Shown here piece after piece: positions 46,369 to 55,761 of a DNA stretch of 64,000 bases (its first letter is position 1; the number at the start of each line of letters is the position of its first letter). Source of the stretch: Kribbella rubisoli. Its GTDB lineage: Bacteria; Actinomycetota; Actinomycetes; Propionibacteriales; Kribbellaceae. The DNA lies in assembly GCF_004217145.1 (NCBI RefSeq), contig NZ_SHKR01000011.1, forward strand, positions 1,364,001-1,428,000, read 5' to 3'. The position numbers were made by a program, and so were the translations under genes. Under the pieces are notes generated by a model that was given only the letters and a program-made list of their open reading frames with translations, made no database searches and was not told the origin of the DNA.

Positions 46369-47465
46369 AAGGGCCAGCGGCGCCCGATCGCAACATGCAG
46401 GATGGTGGAGACCGCGAGGGCGTTGAGGGTGGCGTGGCCGACCCATTCGTCCGCGGCGCTGTGCGTCAGCTGCATCGCGCCGGCGGTCGCCTGCAAGGCC
46501 ACCGCTAATACGGCCGTCAACGCGAGCGTGACCACCAACGCGGCCGCGCGATTGCTGAGCCAGCCCTCGAACAGCATGCCGGACAACAGGCCGGCGGCGA
46601 TGAAGCAGCCACTGAGCGCGGCGATGCGCGAAGGAGTCAGCTCCAGCAGTTCACGCAGTATGAGGTAGCTGACGATCCCGCCGCCGATCACCGTCACGTG
46701 GGCGATCGTGAGGCGAACCGCCCGACTCACGACAGTCACGAACGGCCACCCGCTCCAGACGACGTAACAGAGCACCTGCCAGGCGCCGATCAGGACCAGC
46801 ACCGCGCCGAGTACGGCGCCTGGCACCGGCCCGTCCCGCGCGATCACATCCGAACCGGCCGGCGACTCCACCCGTACGACGGTCAGGTAGCCGGCGATCG
46901 CGATGGCCCAGGAGATCCCGAGCGCGATCGGACCGCCGACCAGCGGCGGGAGGCGCCGCAGCGGCCACCCCTCACCGACGAGCGTGATCTCGAGCATGAG
47001 GACGAACGCCAGGCCGGCCAGTGGCATGGTCGCGGGAAACGTCGGTACGTGGCCCGGACCGGGTGAGGCGTCGAAGAGAGCCACGGGATCCAGACGACCG
47101 GCAAGGGTCTGACCGACCGCGGTCAGGACGATCGCGCCCGCAACGATCAGCACGGTGTCGGCCCAGCCGGCCCAGCTACTGCGTAGCCGGGTACCGGGCC
47201 AGTCCTCCCACCAGAAGGCGACCATCACGACGAGCGGCAGCGAGAAGGTGACGACCGGTCCGAGGACACGGGCCGAACCGTTGCCTCCAGCACCTACCGC
47301 CAGCAGTACGGCGATCGGAACGACGAGCAGCAGGCCCAGCAGCCCGAGTGCGGGCTGCTGGGACGACCGCGAGACGGTACTGCGTGGTTGTGAGAGCGGC
47401 GGTCGTTCCGGCAACCGGGACCGGCCGGCGGGCAGCGCGGAGCCCGCCGGCCCGGTGTCGCTCAT
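46326..47465 (-). CDS. Polytopic membrane protein of unknown function
   Basis: A 379-residue membrane protein with about ten hydrophobic helices after a 35-residue polar, Ser/Pro-rich N-terminus. I recognise no family motif. Its ATG (47465) overlaps the stop of the molybdenum-hydroxylase large subunit as ATGA, so it is the fourth gene of that operon. Possible roles are membrane anchor, quinone-linked electron acceptor or unrelated; no conserved His pairs typical of heme b stand out. The 3' end overlaps the convergent MBL-fold gene by 43 bases. Confidence 0.75.
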   Translation of the reverse strand: MSDTGPAGSALPAGRSRLPERPPLSQPRSTVSRSSQQPALGLLGLLLVVPIAVLLAVGAGGNGSARVLGPVVTFSLPLVVMVAFWWEDWPGTRLRSSWAGWADTVLIVAGAIVLTAVGQTLAGRLDPVALFDASPGPGHVPTFPATMPLAGLAFVLMLEITLVGEGWPLRRLPPLVGGPIALGISWAIAIAGYLTVVRVESPAGSDVIARDGPVPGAVLGAVLVLIGAWQVLCYVVWSGWPFVTVVSRAVRLTIAHVTVIGGGIVSYLILRELLELTPSRIAALSGCFIAAGLLSGMLFEGWLSNRAAALVVTLALTAVLAVALQATAGAMQLTHSAADEWVGHATLNALAVSTILHVAIGRRWPFQLISVDSPGARPR

Positions 47466-49711
47466 TGCCCGCCGGCTGCCGGATCCATCACGAGCTCCGG
47501 CGCCATCGGCAGGCTGCGGACCCGTCGGCCGGTCGCATGGAAGACCGCGTTCGCGATGGCGGCCGCCACACCGACCTGACCGATCTCGCCCACACCCTTG
47601 GCACCGAGCGGGCCGACCAGTTCGTCGTTCACATCGACGAAGTCCACGTGCACGTCGGGGGCGTCGGCGTTGACCGGGACGAGGTACTCCGCCAGGTTCG
47701 TCTCGGCCCAGCGGCCGTAACGAGGATCCATATGGTTGCCCTCGAGGAGCGCCTGACTCATCCCCCACAACATGCCGCCCATCAGCTGGCTGTGGGCCAG
47801 CAGCGGGTTGAGCACTCGCCCGGGCGCGAACGCGCCGTTCAGCCGGCGTACGCGGACGAGGCCGAGCTCCGGATCGACAGCGACCTCGGCGAACTGCGCC
47901 CCGAACGTGAGCAGCCCGTGCGGCGTGTCCAAGGGCGGCGGCCGCCACGTCCCGAGCGCCTCGGCGTCGGACATGTGATTGCGCGACAGCAGCTCCCGAT
48001 ACGTGTCGACCGCCCCCGGACGTTCGGCCGACGTCAGGTGTCCGTCCGCCACATTCACAGAGGCCGGTCCGGCTCCGTGCAGGGGCGACTTCTCGTCGCC
48101 GACGGCCAAGGCGATCAGCTGCTCGCGTAGCGCCGTACCGGCTGCGTGGACGGCGGAGCTGACCATGCCGGCACCGGCCGAGCCGACGGCCGCCGTACTG
48201 TTCGGCAGGTCGCTGTCGCCGGCCTGGAACTCCATGTCGCGCAGCGCCACGCCGAGGGCGTCGGCGCCGACCTGGGTGGCCATGGTGAGTACGCCGGTGC
48301 CGAACTCCTGCGTCGAGGTCTGCACGATCGCGCTGCCGTCGGCGAAGATCCGGGCCCGCGCCCGTTGCGGCGGCATGAAGAACGCGATCGGGTACGCCGC
48401 CGACGCCACCCCGGTGCCGATCAGCCACTCGCCGTCCTGGGTCGCCCGTGGAGCCGGGTTCCGTTCGGACCACCCGAACCTCTCGGCGCCGAGGCGAAGA
48501 CACTCCATCAGCCCGTCGCTGGACCAGGGATTGCCGAACGGATCGACCGGCGTGTGGTTGCGCAGCCTCAGCTCGACCGGGTCGATCGCCAGCTGGTAGG
48601 CGAGCTCATCCATTGCCGTCTCGAGTGTGAACACGCCGAGGGACTCGCCGGGGCCGCGGGTGAACGTGGGCGTCATCGTGTTGCCCTTGATCAGCCGGTG
48701 GATGCCGAGGTAGTTCTGGCAGCCGTAGAGCTGCGACGAGACACCGGTGGCCGGCTCGGCCCAGTCGTCGAACGGCGAGGTGATCGACAACTTCTCGTGC
48801 CGGATCGCGGTCAGCCGCCCGTCCCGCGCGGCGCCGAGCGTGATCCGCTGCTCCTGCTCCTCACGGTGCCCGTTGGAGGTGAACATCTGCGGCCGGGTGA
48901 GCATCAGCTTCACCGGCCGGCCGATGTGCCGGGCGGCCATCGCGGTGAGCGTCACGTTCGGCCACACCATCGCCTTGGCGCCGAACCCACCGCCCACGAA
49001 CCGGGTGATCACCCGGACGCGGGCGATCGGCAGACCGAGTAGGAGGGCCACGGTCTGCTGGGTGGCGCGGATGCCCTGGGTCGACTCGTACAGCGTCAGG
49101 TTGCCGCCGTCCCAGGTCGCCACCGTCGAGGGTGCCTCGATCGGATTGTGGTGGTTGGCCGCCATCTTGTACGCGACCTCGACCCGCACATCCGCTCCGG
49201 CCAGGCCGGCCTCGACATCGCCGCGCTCGCTGCGCGCCGGCATCAGGCCGCCGAAGAGCCGATCCGCTTCGTAGGCCTGGTCGCGGCCCTGCTCGATCGT
49301 CGTGACCGACCTGGTCGGTTGGTACGAGATCCGCACCAACGACGCCGCGTGGTGCGCCTGTTCGTACTCCTCCGCGATCACCAGCGCGACCGGCTGTCCG
49401 GCGTACTGGACAATGTCGTCCTGCATCGGGAAGAAGCTCTCGCCCGGAGCCGGGCCGCCGACCAGGGACGGCAACAGATGGGGCTCGGCCGCGATCTTCG
49501 GCAGATCTTCCGGGGTGAGTACGGCGAGCACGCCCTCGGCGGCCCGCGCCGCCTCGGCGTCGATCGCCGTCACCCGCCCGCTGGCGATCGTGGCCCCGAC
49601 GACGGCCAGATAGGTCATCCCGGGCAGGCTGATCTCGGCGGAGTACCTCGCCGCGCCGGTGACCTTGGCCGGGCCGTCCACGCGCGTGACCGGCGTACCG
49701 ACGGCATTCAT
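47462..49711 (-). CDS. Molybdopterin large subunit of PaoABC-like aldehyde oxidoreductase
   Basis: A 749-residue molybdenum-binding subunit of the xanthine dehydrogenase family, closest in pattern to PaoC (YagR). The N-terminus has RVDGPAKVTGAARYSAEI, substrate-domain motifs include RFVGGGFGAKAMVW and GPGESLGVFTLE, and the catalytic Glu is in GAKGVGEIGQVG near the C-terminus. ATG 49711 overlaps the FAD-subunit stop as ATGA. With the two upstream genes it makes a cytosolic three-subunit enzyme oxidising aldehydes or N-heterocycles to acids or hydroxylated products. Precise substrate unknown. Confidence 0.92.
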   Translation of the reverse strand: MNAVGTPVTRVDGPAKVTGAARYSAEISLPGMTYLAVVGATIASGRVTAIDAEAARAAEGVLAVLTPEDLPKIAAEPHLLPSLVGGPAPGESFFPMQDDIVQYAGQPVALVIAEEYEQAHHAASLVRISYQPTRSVTTIEQGRDQAYEADRLFGGLMPARSERGDVEAGLAGADVRVEVAYKMAANHHNPIEAPSTVATWDGGNLTLYESTQGIRATQQTVALLLGLPIARVRVITRFVGGGFGAKAMVWPNVTLTAMAARHIGRPVKLMLTRPQMFTSNGHREEQEQRITLGAARDGRLTAIRHEKLSITSPFDDWAEPATGVSSQLYGCQNYLGIHRLIKGNTMTPTFTRGPGESLGVFTLETAMDELAYQLAIDPVELRLRNHTPVDPFGNPWSSDGLMECLRLGAERFGWSERNPAPRATQDGEWLIGTGVASAAYPIAFFMPPQRARARIFADGSAIVQTSTQEFGTGVLTMATQVGADALGVALRDMEFQAGDSDLPNSTAAVGSAGAGMVSSAVHAAGTALREQLIALAVGDEKSPLHGAGPASVNVADGHLTSAERPGAVDTYRELLSRNHMSDAEALGTWRPPPLDTPHGLLTFGAQFAEVAVDPELGLVRVRRLNGAFAPGRVLNPLLAHSQLMGGMLWGMSQALLEGNHMDPRYGRWAETNLAEYLVPVNADAPDVHVDFVDVNDELVGPLGAKGVGEIGQVGVAAAIANAVFHATGRRVRSLPMAPELVMDPAAGGQ

Positions 49712-50700
49712 GACTGGCTCCTGTTCAAGCTGTGGACGAGGCCCCGCACCATCGCCCGCTGGGCCAGCTCGACCTTGAACGCGTTGTGCTCCCGTACGAC
49801 GGCTTCCGCCAGCTCGGCCGCGGCGGCGTGCCGGAACGACGTCTCGTTCGCCGGCCTTCCGACGAGTGCGGCCTCGGCCCGGCGCGCCCGCCAGGGCTTG
49901 GTACCGACACCGCCCATGGCGATCCGCACGCCCGTGACCAGGCTGTCGTCGACCTCGATCGCGGCGGCGACCGATACCAGGGCGAACTCGTACGACTGCC
50001 GATCGCGGAACTTGAGATAGATCGAGCCGCGGGCGATCGGCGCGCCGGGTACGTCGATCCCGACGATCAGCTCGCCCGGGGCGATCGGATGCTCGAGGTG
50101 CGGTGTGTCGCCCGGGAGCAGGAAGAAGTCGTCGAAGGGGATCGCGCGCTCGCCGTCCGGCCCGACCGTTCGGATGACGGCGTCGAACGCCGCCAAGGCC
50201 ACGGCGACGTCGGACGGATGCGTGGCGATGCAGTGCTCACTGGTGCCGAGGATCGCGTGGCCGCGGTTGAACCCGTCGAGCGCGGCGCAGCCGGACCCCG
50301 GCTCGCGCTTGTTGCAGGGCGAGACGCCGTCGCGCAGGTAGGCACAGCGGGTGCGCTGGCGGAGGTTGCCTCCCATCGACGCCATGTTGCGCAGTTGCTC
50401 CGAGGCGCCCAGCAGCAAGGCCCGGGAGATCGCCGGGTAACGCTCGACGACACTCGGCGTACGCGCGACGTCGCTCATGCGGGCGAGGGCACCGATCCGT
50501 AAACCGCCGTCGGGCTGGTCCTCGACTTCGCGCAGCGGGAGCTCGTTGATGTCCACGAGGTGCTCGGATTGGGAGATTCCGGCCCGGATCAGGTCCACCT
50601 CGGTGGTGCCGCCCGCGAGGAATGCGCTCGCCGGGTTCGCGGTCGCCAGCGCGATCGCGTGCTGGACATCGCCTGCCCGGCTGTAGGTCAAGGGCCTCAT
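49708..50700 (-). CDS. FAD and [4Fe-4S] subunit of PaoABC-like oxidoreductase
   Basis: A 330-residue FAD-binding subunit. FLAGGTTEVDLIR (28-40) and ASMGGNLRQRTRC are FAD contacts. The insertion with CAYLRDGVSPCNKREPGSGC and a later Cys in SEHC matches the extra [4Fe-4S] site of PaoB (YagS) and 4-hydroxybenzoyl-CoA reductase, so this is not a plain xanthine dehydrogenase FAD subunit. ATG 50700 overlaps the small-subunit stop as ATGA. Confidence 0.92.
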   Translation of the reverse strand: MRPLTYSRAGDVQHAIALATANPASAFLAGGTTEVDLIRAGISQSEHLVDINELPLREVEDQPDGGLRIGALARMSDVARTPSVVERYPAISRALLLGASEQLRNMASMGGNLRQRTRCAYLRDGVSPCNKREPGSGCAALDGFNRGHAILGTSEHCIATHPSDVAVALAAFDAVIRTVGPDGERAIPFDDFFLLPGDTPHLEHPIAPGELIVGIDVPGAPIARGSIYLKFRDRQSYEFALVSVAAAIEVDDSLVTGVRIAMGGVGTKPWRARRAEAALVGRPANETSFRHAAAAELAEAVVREHNAFKVELAQRAMVRGLVHSLNRSQS

Positions 50701-51191
50701 GACCTTCCTCCCGCTGCGTCGCGGACGTGCCGGATGGCCGCCCGGATGTTCGGATAGGCCGCACACCGGCAGATATTGCCGCTCATGAACTCGCCGATGT
50801 CCTCGTCGGTGCCGGCATTGCCCTCTTCGATCACCTTGACCGCGGACATGATCTGGCCGGACGTGCAGTAACCGCACTGGAACGCGTCGTACTCGATGAA
50901 CGCTCGTTGCATCGGATGCAGCTGGTCGCCGTCGGCGAGGCCTTCGATCGTGACGATCTCGTGCCCCGAGGCAGCGGCCGCCAGCGTCAGGCAGGCGAGC
51001 ACCCGGCGGCCGTCGATCCACACCGTGCACGACCCGCACGTCCCCTGGTCGCACCCCTTCTTGCTACCGGTCAGATCGAGGTGCTCACGCAACGCGTCGA
51101 GCAGACTGACGCGCGGCTCGAGTACGACGACGTGCCGGCGGCCGTTGATCTGGAGCGGCACCTCGGTCGTTGCTGCTTCGACAGTGGTCAT
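50697..51191 (-). CDS. [2Fe-2S] small subunit of PaoABC-like oxidoreductase
   Basis: A 164-residue subunit with two [2Fe-2S] centres: CDQGTCGSC plus VLAC in the ferredoxin-like domain and CGYCTSGQ plus CRCAAY in the helical domain. E. coli PaoA begins with a twin-arginine signal; here the protein starts at [11 protein letters not shown] with no such signal, so the enzyme should stay in the cytoplasm. First gene of the operon; the divergent LuxR-family gene starts 137 bases away and is the obvious candidate regulator. Confidence 0.93.
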   Translation of the reverse strand: MTTVEAATTEVPLQINGRRHVVVLEPRVSLLDALREHLDLTGSKKGCDQGTCGSCTVWIDGRRVLACLTLAAAASGHEIVTIEGLADGDQLHPMQRAFIEYDAFQCGYCTSGQIMSAVKVIEEGNAGTDEDIGEFMSGNICRCAAYPNIRAAIRHVRDAAGGRS

Positions 51192-51328
51192 GGCGCGATG
51201 TACCTCCGCTGCTGGTTCGTCGTCCGAAGCCTTCCGCGTCGTCCCGCCCTTCGTATCCGGGAGTCCCGGGGTTCGATCACCGGGCCGGGGTCATGGTCCC
51301 GGAGGTCGAACCGGTCTATTTTCGGACC

Positions 51329-54073
51329 ATGCTGGTTGACCGGCTGGTTGATCGGTTCGTCGAGCGCCGGCAGCTCGACGAGCTCCTCGATCACGTCCGG
51401 AGCGGCCTCAGCCAGGCCCTTGTGATCCGCGGGGAGGCGGGGATCGGCAAGTCGGCGTTGCTCGAGTATCTGGTCAGCGAGGCGTCCAAGTGCCGGGTCA
51501 TCCGTGCGGCCGGCGTACAGGCCGAAGCCGAGCTCGCCTTCGCCGGCCTGCACCAGCTGTGCGCAGCACTGCTGCACCGGCTCGACCACATTCCGTCCCC
51601 ACAGGGGGAGGCGCTCGGCACCGCCTTCGGCCTTCGAACGGGTCCGCCGCCGGATCGCTTCCTGGTCGGCCTGGCCGTCCTCAGCCTGCTGGCCGACGCC
51701 GCGACCGACGAACCACTGCTCTGCGTCGTCGACGACGCGCAATGGCTCGACGACACCTCCGCCCAAACTCTCACCTTCGTGGCCCGGCGGCTGATGCACG
51801 AGTCCGTCGCCCTGGTCTTCGCCCTCCGCGACTCGGCCGACGCCGGGCCATTCTCCGGCGTACCCCGGCTCGACCTCGGTGGCCTCCCGCCACCCCACGC
51901 ACGAGAGCTGCTCAGCGCGGCGATCCCCGGACCCATCGACGAGCGGGTCCGCGACCGCATCCTGGCCGAGACTCGCGGGAACCCATTGGCGCTCCTGGAA
52001 CTACCGCAGGACCTCAGCTACGCCGAACTCGCCGGTGGCTTCGGCCTGCCCGACGCACAGCAACTCACCCATCGGATCGAGGGCACCTTCCAGCGCCGGC
52101 TCGCACCGTTGCCGTCCGACACTCGCCGGCTGCTCCTGATCGCCGCGGTCGAACCGGCCGGGGACGCGGCCCTGGTACGCCGTGCCGCGCAGCGGCTGGG
52201 CATCGCCGTCGACACGGTCGATCCAGCCGAGTTCGCCGGCCTGGTGCAGTTCCATGAGCGGATCACCTTCCGGCATCCGCTGGTGCGCTCGGCGATCCAT
52301 CGGGAGGCGACGCCGGAGGAACGCTGGGAGGCGCACCGTGCGCTGGCCGAGGTCACCGATCCGGCACGCGACGCGGACCGCCGGGCCTGGCATCTCGCCC
52401 ACGCGGCGAGTGGACCCGCCGACACCGTCGCCGCGGAACTGGAGCAGTCCGCCGGCCGCGCCCAGGCCCGCGGCGGTCTGGCCGCCGCAGCCGCGTTCCT
52501 CGAGCGTTCCGCGCGGCTGACCATCGATCCGGCACAGCGGGCCACTCGGGCACTGGCGGCGGCGCAGACGAAGAGCCAGGCCGGAGCGTTCGATGCCGCG
52601 CTGGACCTGCTGGTGATGGCCGAAGCGGGACCGCTCAGCGAACTGCAACAGGCTCGCGTCGACCTCCTGCGCGCGCAGATCACCTTCGCCACCAACCGGG
52701 GCCGAGGCGCCGCGCCGCTGCTGCTCAAGGCCGCGAAGCGCCTCGAGCCGATCGACACCGCGCTGTCTCGGGAGACGTACCTGGACGCACTGACAGCTGC
52801 CATGTTCGCGGGCCGGCTGGCCGGTCCGGATGGCAACACCCTGGCCGTGGCGCGGGCTGCCAGTACGACGCCCCGACCGCACGAGCCCACCTCACCGGAT
52901 CTCCTGCTGGCCGGCCTGGCCGCCAATTTCACCGAGAGCTACGCGGCCGGCCTGCCGCTGTTGCGGCGAGCCGTGACCTCGTTCGGCGACGACATGTCCG
53001 CCCCGGAGGAGCTGCGCTGGTCGTGGCTGGCGTGCGAGGCGGCTCTGCATTTGTGGAACGACGGGTGCTGGGATCGGCTTTCCGCCCGGTACCTCGAGCT
53101 CGCCCGCACGACCGGCGCTTTGAGTGAGCTGCCGCTCGCGCTCAGCATGCGCGCGTATCTGCTGCTGTTCACCGGCGAACTCGGCGCCGCGGGGGCACTC
53201 GTCGACGAGATCCAGACCGTGACCGAGGCGACCGGCAGCAACCCGTCGCCGTACGCCGGACTCGCCGTTGCCGCGCTGCGCGGTGCGGACGCTGAGGTGT
53301 CCACGCGGATCGAAACCACCATTCCGGACGCGACCCACCGGGGCGAGGGCATCGGGGTCGTTGTCGCCGAGCGGGCGACGGCGGTACTGAGCAATGGCCA
53401 CGGCCGCTACCGCGAGGCGATGGCCGCCGCGCACCGCGCACTCGGCCAGGTGAACGTTCCCTTGGCGCGGACTCCGGGCGCGATGAGCTGGGCCGCGCCC
53501 GAGTTCGTCGAGGCGGCTGTCCGCAGCGGGCAGCTCGAGGCGGCGAAGGAAACGCTCGGCTGGATCACCGCGATGACCAGCGCGAGCGGCACCGACTGGG
53601 CCCTCGGGATCGAGGCCCGATCCCGCGCGCTGGTCAGCGACGACCGGACGGCAGAACCCCTCTACCGTGAAGCGATCGAGCGACTCGCCAGGACGCGGGT
53701 CCGCACCGAACTCGCCCGCGCCATCCTCCTGTACGGCGAATGGCTGCGCCGGCGACGCCGTCGCCACGACGCCCGGGAACAACTCCACACCGCCCACGAC
53801 CTGTTCACCGAGATGGGAGCCGAAGCCTTCGCCGAACGCGCCCGCCGGGAACTCCTCGCCACCGGCGAAACCGCCCGCAAACGCACTCCCGCCACTGCCA
53901 CCCAACTAACGGCCCGCGAAAGCCAGATCGCCCGCCTGGCCGGCGACGGTTTCTCCAACCCCGAGATCGGCAGCCGGCTGTTCCTCAGCCCCCGCACCGT
54001 CGAGTACCACCTCGGCAACATCTACACCAAGCTCGGCATCACCTCCCGCCACGACCTGCGCCCACACCCCTGA
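51329..54073 (+). CDS. Large ATP-binding LuxR-family (LAL) transcriptional regulator
   Basis: A 914-residue LAL regulator. The N-terminal AAA/STAND ATPase has Walker A GEAGIGKS (35-42) and Walker [18 protein letters not shown]-like helical middle region follows, and a C-terminal LuxR helix-turn-helix contains [18 protein letters not shown] and [15 protein letters not shown]. The start is uncertain: ATG 51329 gives the usual MLVDR opening, ATG 51293 adds 12 residues, and neither has a strong ribosome site. It is divergent from the PaoABC-like operon. LAL proteins usually activate neighbouring genes in response to a small ligand. Confidence 0.9.
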   Translation: MLVDRLVDRFVERRQLDELLDHVRSGLSQALVIRGEAGIGKSALLEYLVSEASKCRVIRAAGVQAEAELAFAGLHQLCAALLHRLDHIPSPQGEALGTAFGLRTGPPPDRFLVGLAVLSLLADAATDEPLLCVVDDAQWLDDTSAQTLTFVARRLMHESVALVFALRDSADAGPFSGVPRLDLGGLPPPHARELLSAAIPGPIDERVRDRILAETRGNPLALLELPQDLSYAELAGGFGLPDAQQLTHRIEGTFQRRLAPLPSDTRRLLLIAAVEPAGDAALVRRAAQRLGIAVDTVDPAEFAGLVQFHERITFRHPLVRSAIHREATPEERWEAHRALAEVTDPARDADRRAWHLAHAASGPADTVAAELEQSAGRAQARGGLAAAAAFLERSARLTIDPAQRATRALAAAQTKSQAGAFDAALDLLVMAEAGPLSELQQARVDLLRAQITFATNRGRGAAPLLLKAAKRLEPIDTALSRETYLDALTAAMFAGRLAGPDGNTLAVARAASTTPRPHEPTSPDLLLAGLAANFTESYAAGLPLLRRAVTSFGDDMSAPEELRWSWLACEAALHLWNDGCWDRLSARYLELARTTGALSELPLALSMRAYLLLFTGELGAAGALVDEIQTVTEATGSNPSPYAGLAVAALRGADAEVSTRIETTIPDATHRGEGIGVVVAERATAVLSNGHGRYREAMAAAHRALGQVNVPLARTPGAMSWAAPEFVEAAVRSGQLEAAKETLGWITAMTSASGTDWALGIEARSRALVSDDRTAEPLYREAIERLARTRVRTELARAILLYGEWLRRRRRRHDAREQLHTAHDLFTEMGAEAFAERARRELLATGETARKRTPATATQLTARESQIARLAGDGFSNPEIGSRLFLSPRTVEYHLGNIYTKLGITSRHDLRPHP

Positions 54074-54076
54074 CGG

Positions 54077-54199
54077 TCAGCGCTCCCCCGGCGTCCGGCT
54101 CCTCCAAGAGTGCGTAAACAGCCGCACCGACTCCTCCTGCCCGCCCACGGGAACAAGCTGCCGGAACGCGACCGGATCACTGGTGGTACGGGCGATCAT
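54077..54199 (-). CDS. Possible 40-residue protein coupled to the GNAT gene
   Basis: ATG 54199 overlaps the GNAT stop as ATGA, and the frame ends at TGA 54077, only 3 bases from the convergent LuxR-family stop. The start, RTTSDPVAFRQ, resembles residues 4-14 of the GNAT protein itself (RVTSDPQAFEQ), so it could be a remnant of a tandem duplicate or a real small protein. No ribosome site of its own is evident, and the rest matches nothing I know. Confidence 0.3.
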   Translation of the reverse strand: MIARTTSDPVAFRQLVPVGGQEESVRLFTHSWRSRTPGER

Positions 54200-55023
54200 G
54201 CACCGAACTCCACATCGACGAAGTCGGCCACCGGCCGGTAGCCGGCCTGGTGGTAGATCTTGTTGGAGGTCGGATTGGCCAGGTCCGTGTACAGGCACGC
54301 CTGGTTGCCGTCGGCAAGGATCAACGCGGACACGTGACTGGTCAGCGCACCGGCGTACCCGTGACGCCGGCGCTCCGGTGGCGTGTAGACCGGGCCGACC
54401 CGGCAGACGCCGAAGAGCGGGAGGTGGTAGCCGACCATGCTCACCGCCTCGCCGTCGACCTCCCACATCCACATCGTTCCTCCCGCCAGGCGGGCGGCGG
54501 CCCACTCGTGATGGCCAGTGGACAGCTCTTCCGCGAAACCGTCCTTGCCCCAGGCGGCGACCAGGTCCACCTCGTCGGCGTTCATCGGGCGCGGCGTTCC
54601 GCCGTCCGCCGAGAGCGGGGTGAAGTCGATCAGCTTGTGCAACCGGGTGCCGCGCGTCTCGGCCAGGCTGCCGCCGCGTCGCTCGACCCACCGCTGCGCG
54701 AACCTGTGCGCCGCCGGGCGGTCGCCCGCGACACCGTGGAGTTCGGGCAGTACGTCGGCGTACGCGTCGGCGATCGGTACGGCGAGCTCCTCGCGGAGCG
54801 CACCGAGGTACACACCGCGACCCGGCGTACGCATCGCGACGCCGATCACGTCCGGATCGTGCACGGAGACGAAGTACGACGGCTCGGACTCGGCCCGCGC
54901 CGTACCGTTCGCGCGCTCGTGCACGTTGCTCATGATGATCGTGTGCAGCACCGGATCCTGTTGCAGGAAAGGGAACACGGTCTGCTCGAACGCCTGCGGA
55001 TCGCTCGTCACCCGGACATCCAT
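54196..55023 (-). CDS. GNAT-family N-acetyltransferase
   Basis: A 275-residue two-part GNAT protein. The C-terminal half carries the acetyl-CoA motif RRRHGYAGALTSHV followed by ACLYTDLANPTSNKIYHQAGY, the classical GNAT motif A and B region. The N-terminal half is a degenerate acetyltransferase-like domain, as often in actinobacterial GNATs of this size. ATG 55023 is the only good start. Divergent from the PadR gene with 56 bases between. Substrate unknown (amine, amino acid or antibiotic). Confidence 0.85.
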   Translation of the reverse strand: MDVRVTSDPQAFEQTVFPFLQQDPVLHTIIMSNVHERANGTARAESEPSYFVSVHDPDVIGVAMRTPGRGVYLGALREELAVPIADAYADVLPELHGVAGDRPAAHRFAQRWVERRGGSLAETRGTRLHKLIDFTPLSADGGTPRPMNADEVDLVAAWGKDGFAEELSTGHHEWAAARLAGGTMWMWEVDGEAVSMVGYHLPLFGVCRVGPVYTPPERRRHGYAGALTSHVSALILADGNQACLYTDLANPTSNKIYHQAGYRPVADFVDVEFGA

Positions 55024-55067
55024 GGCCCGGATCGTACGCCTGGAGACGGTTGCGGGTCGTCCGGATT

Positions 55068-55073
55068 TACACT
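55068..55073 (+). promoter_or_regulatory. -10 element of the PadR gene (leaderless start)
   Basis: TACACT ends 6 bases before ATG 55080, which matches the spacing of leaderless actinobacterial promoters. No good -35 is visible and no ribosome site precedes the ATG. Confidence 0.45.
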
Positions 55074-55079
55074 GCGACC

Positions 55080-55709
55080 ATGTCCACCACGCGGTTGTTG
55101 CTGCTCGGGGTCGTGCGGATCTTCCAGCCGGCGTACGGGTACCAGCTGCGCCGCGAGCTGATGACGTGGAACGTGCAGGCGTGGGCGAACATCAACCCCG
55201 GCTCGATCTACACCGGCCTGCGGACGCTCGCCAAACACGGCTACCTGCTCGAGCTGGAGCAGGACGGTGGGCATCGACCCGGCCGTACGTCGTACAAGCT
55301 GACGGCCGACGGCGAAACGGAGTACTTCTCGCTCCTCCGCGGCATGCTCTGGACCGTCGACGGCTTCCACCCCGACAAGATGCAGGCCGCCCTGGCCTTC
55401 ATGTGGTCGCTCCGCCGCGACGAGGTGGTGGACGCACTGGAGGCCCGCATCTCCCAGCTGGAGTCCTGGCTGAAGTCCGGCCCGTACTCCGAACGCCAGA
55501 TCCGCGAGGACCCCGGCACGCCGAACCACGTCGTCGAGATGTTCCGCATCACCACCGCCCGCGACAACGGCGAACTCGAGTGGACCCGCCAGTTCCACAC
55601 CCGGATAAAGTCCGGCGCCTACGCCTTCGCCGGCGAACCCGCCGACTGGAAGCCCTACCCCGGCATGGTCACCCACTGGGGCGAAATCCCCGACCCACCC
55701 ACCAGCTGA
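55080..55709 (+). CDS. PadR-family transcriptional regulator
   Basis: A 209-residue PadR regulator. The winged helix contains RIFQPAYGYQLRREL and NPGSIYTGLRTLAKHGYL (recognition helix and wing entry), and the C-terminal part is a long helical PadR dimerisation domain. ATG 55080 is preceded by a -10 at the right distance for a leaderless transcript. The gene lies 52 bases before the DrrA-like ATPase gene, whose promoter carries tandem palindromes, so it probably represses that exporter and responds to an exported compound. Confidence 0.9.
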   Translation: MSTTRLLLLGVVRIFQPAYGYQLRRELMTWNVQAWANINPGSIYTGLRTLAKHGYLLELEQDGGHRPGRTSYKLTADGETEYFSLLRGMLWTVDGFHPDKMQAALAFMWSLRRDEVVDALEARISQLESWLKSGPYSERQIREDPGTPNHVVEMFRITTARDNGELEWTRQFHTRIKSGAYAFAGEPADWKPYPGMVTHWGEIPDPPTS

Positions 55710-55716
55710 CCAAGAG

Positions 55717-55752
55717 TTAATCAATGTTGACTAGTCAAAGTTGATTAGTCAG
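55717..55752. promoter_or_regulatory. Tandem palindromes in the ABC exporter promoter, probable PadR sites
   Basis: TTGACTAGTCAA (55727-55738) is a perfect 12-bp palindrome. A second, imperfect copy TTGATTAGTCAG (55741-55752) follows with a 14-base period, and TTAATCAA (55717-55724) is a related half-copy. TTGACT can act as a -35 with CAGACT (55750-55755) as a weak -10, 6 bases before ATG 55762. Confidence 0.55.
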
Positions 55753-55761
55753 ACTGGCCGC

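Noticed and set aside
51338-51365. Repeated GGTTGACCGGCTGGTTGATCGG near the LuxR-family start as an operator
   Set aside because: It encodes the repeated LVDRLVDRF of the protein, so codon-level repetition explains it.
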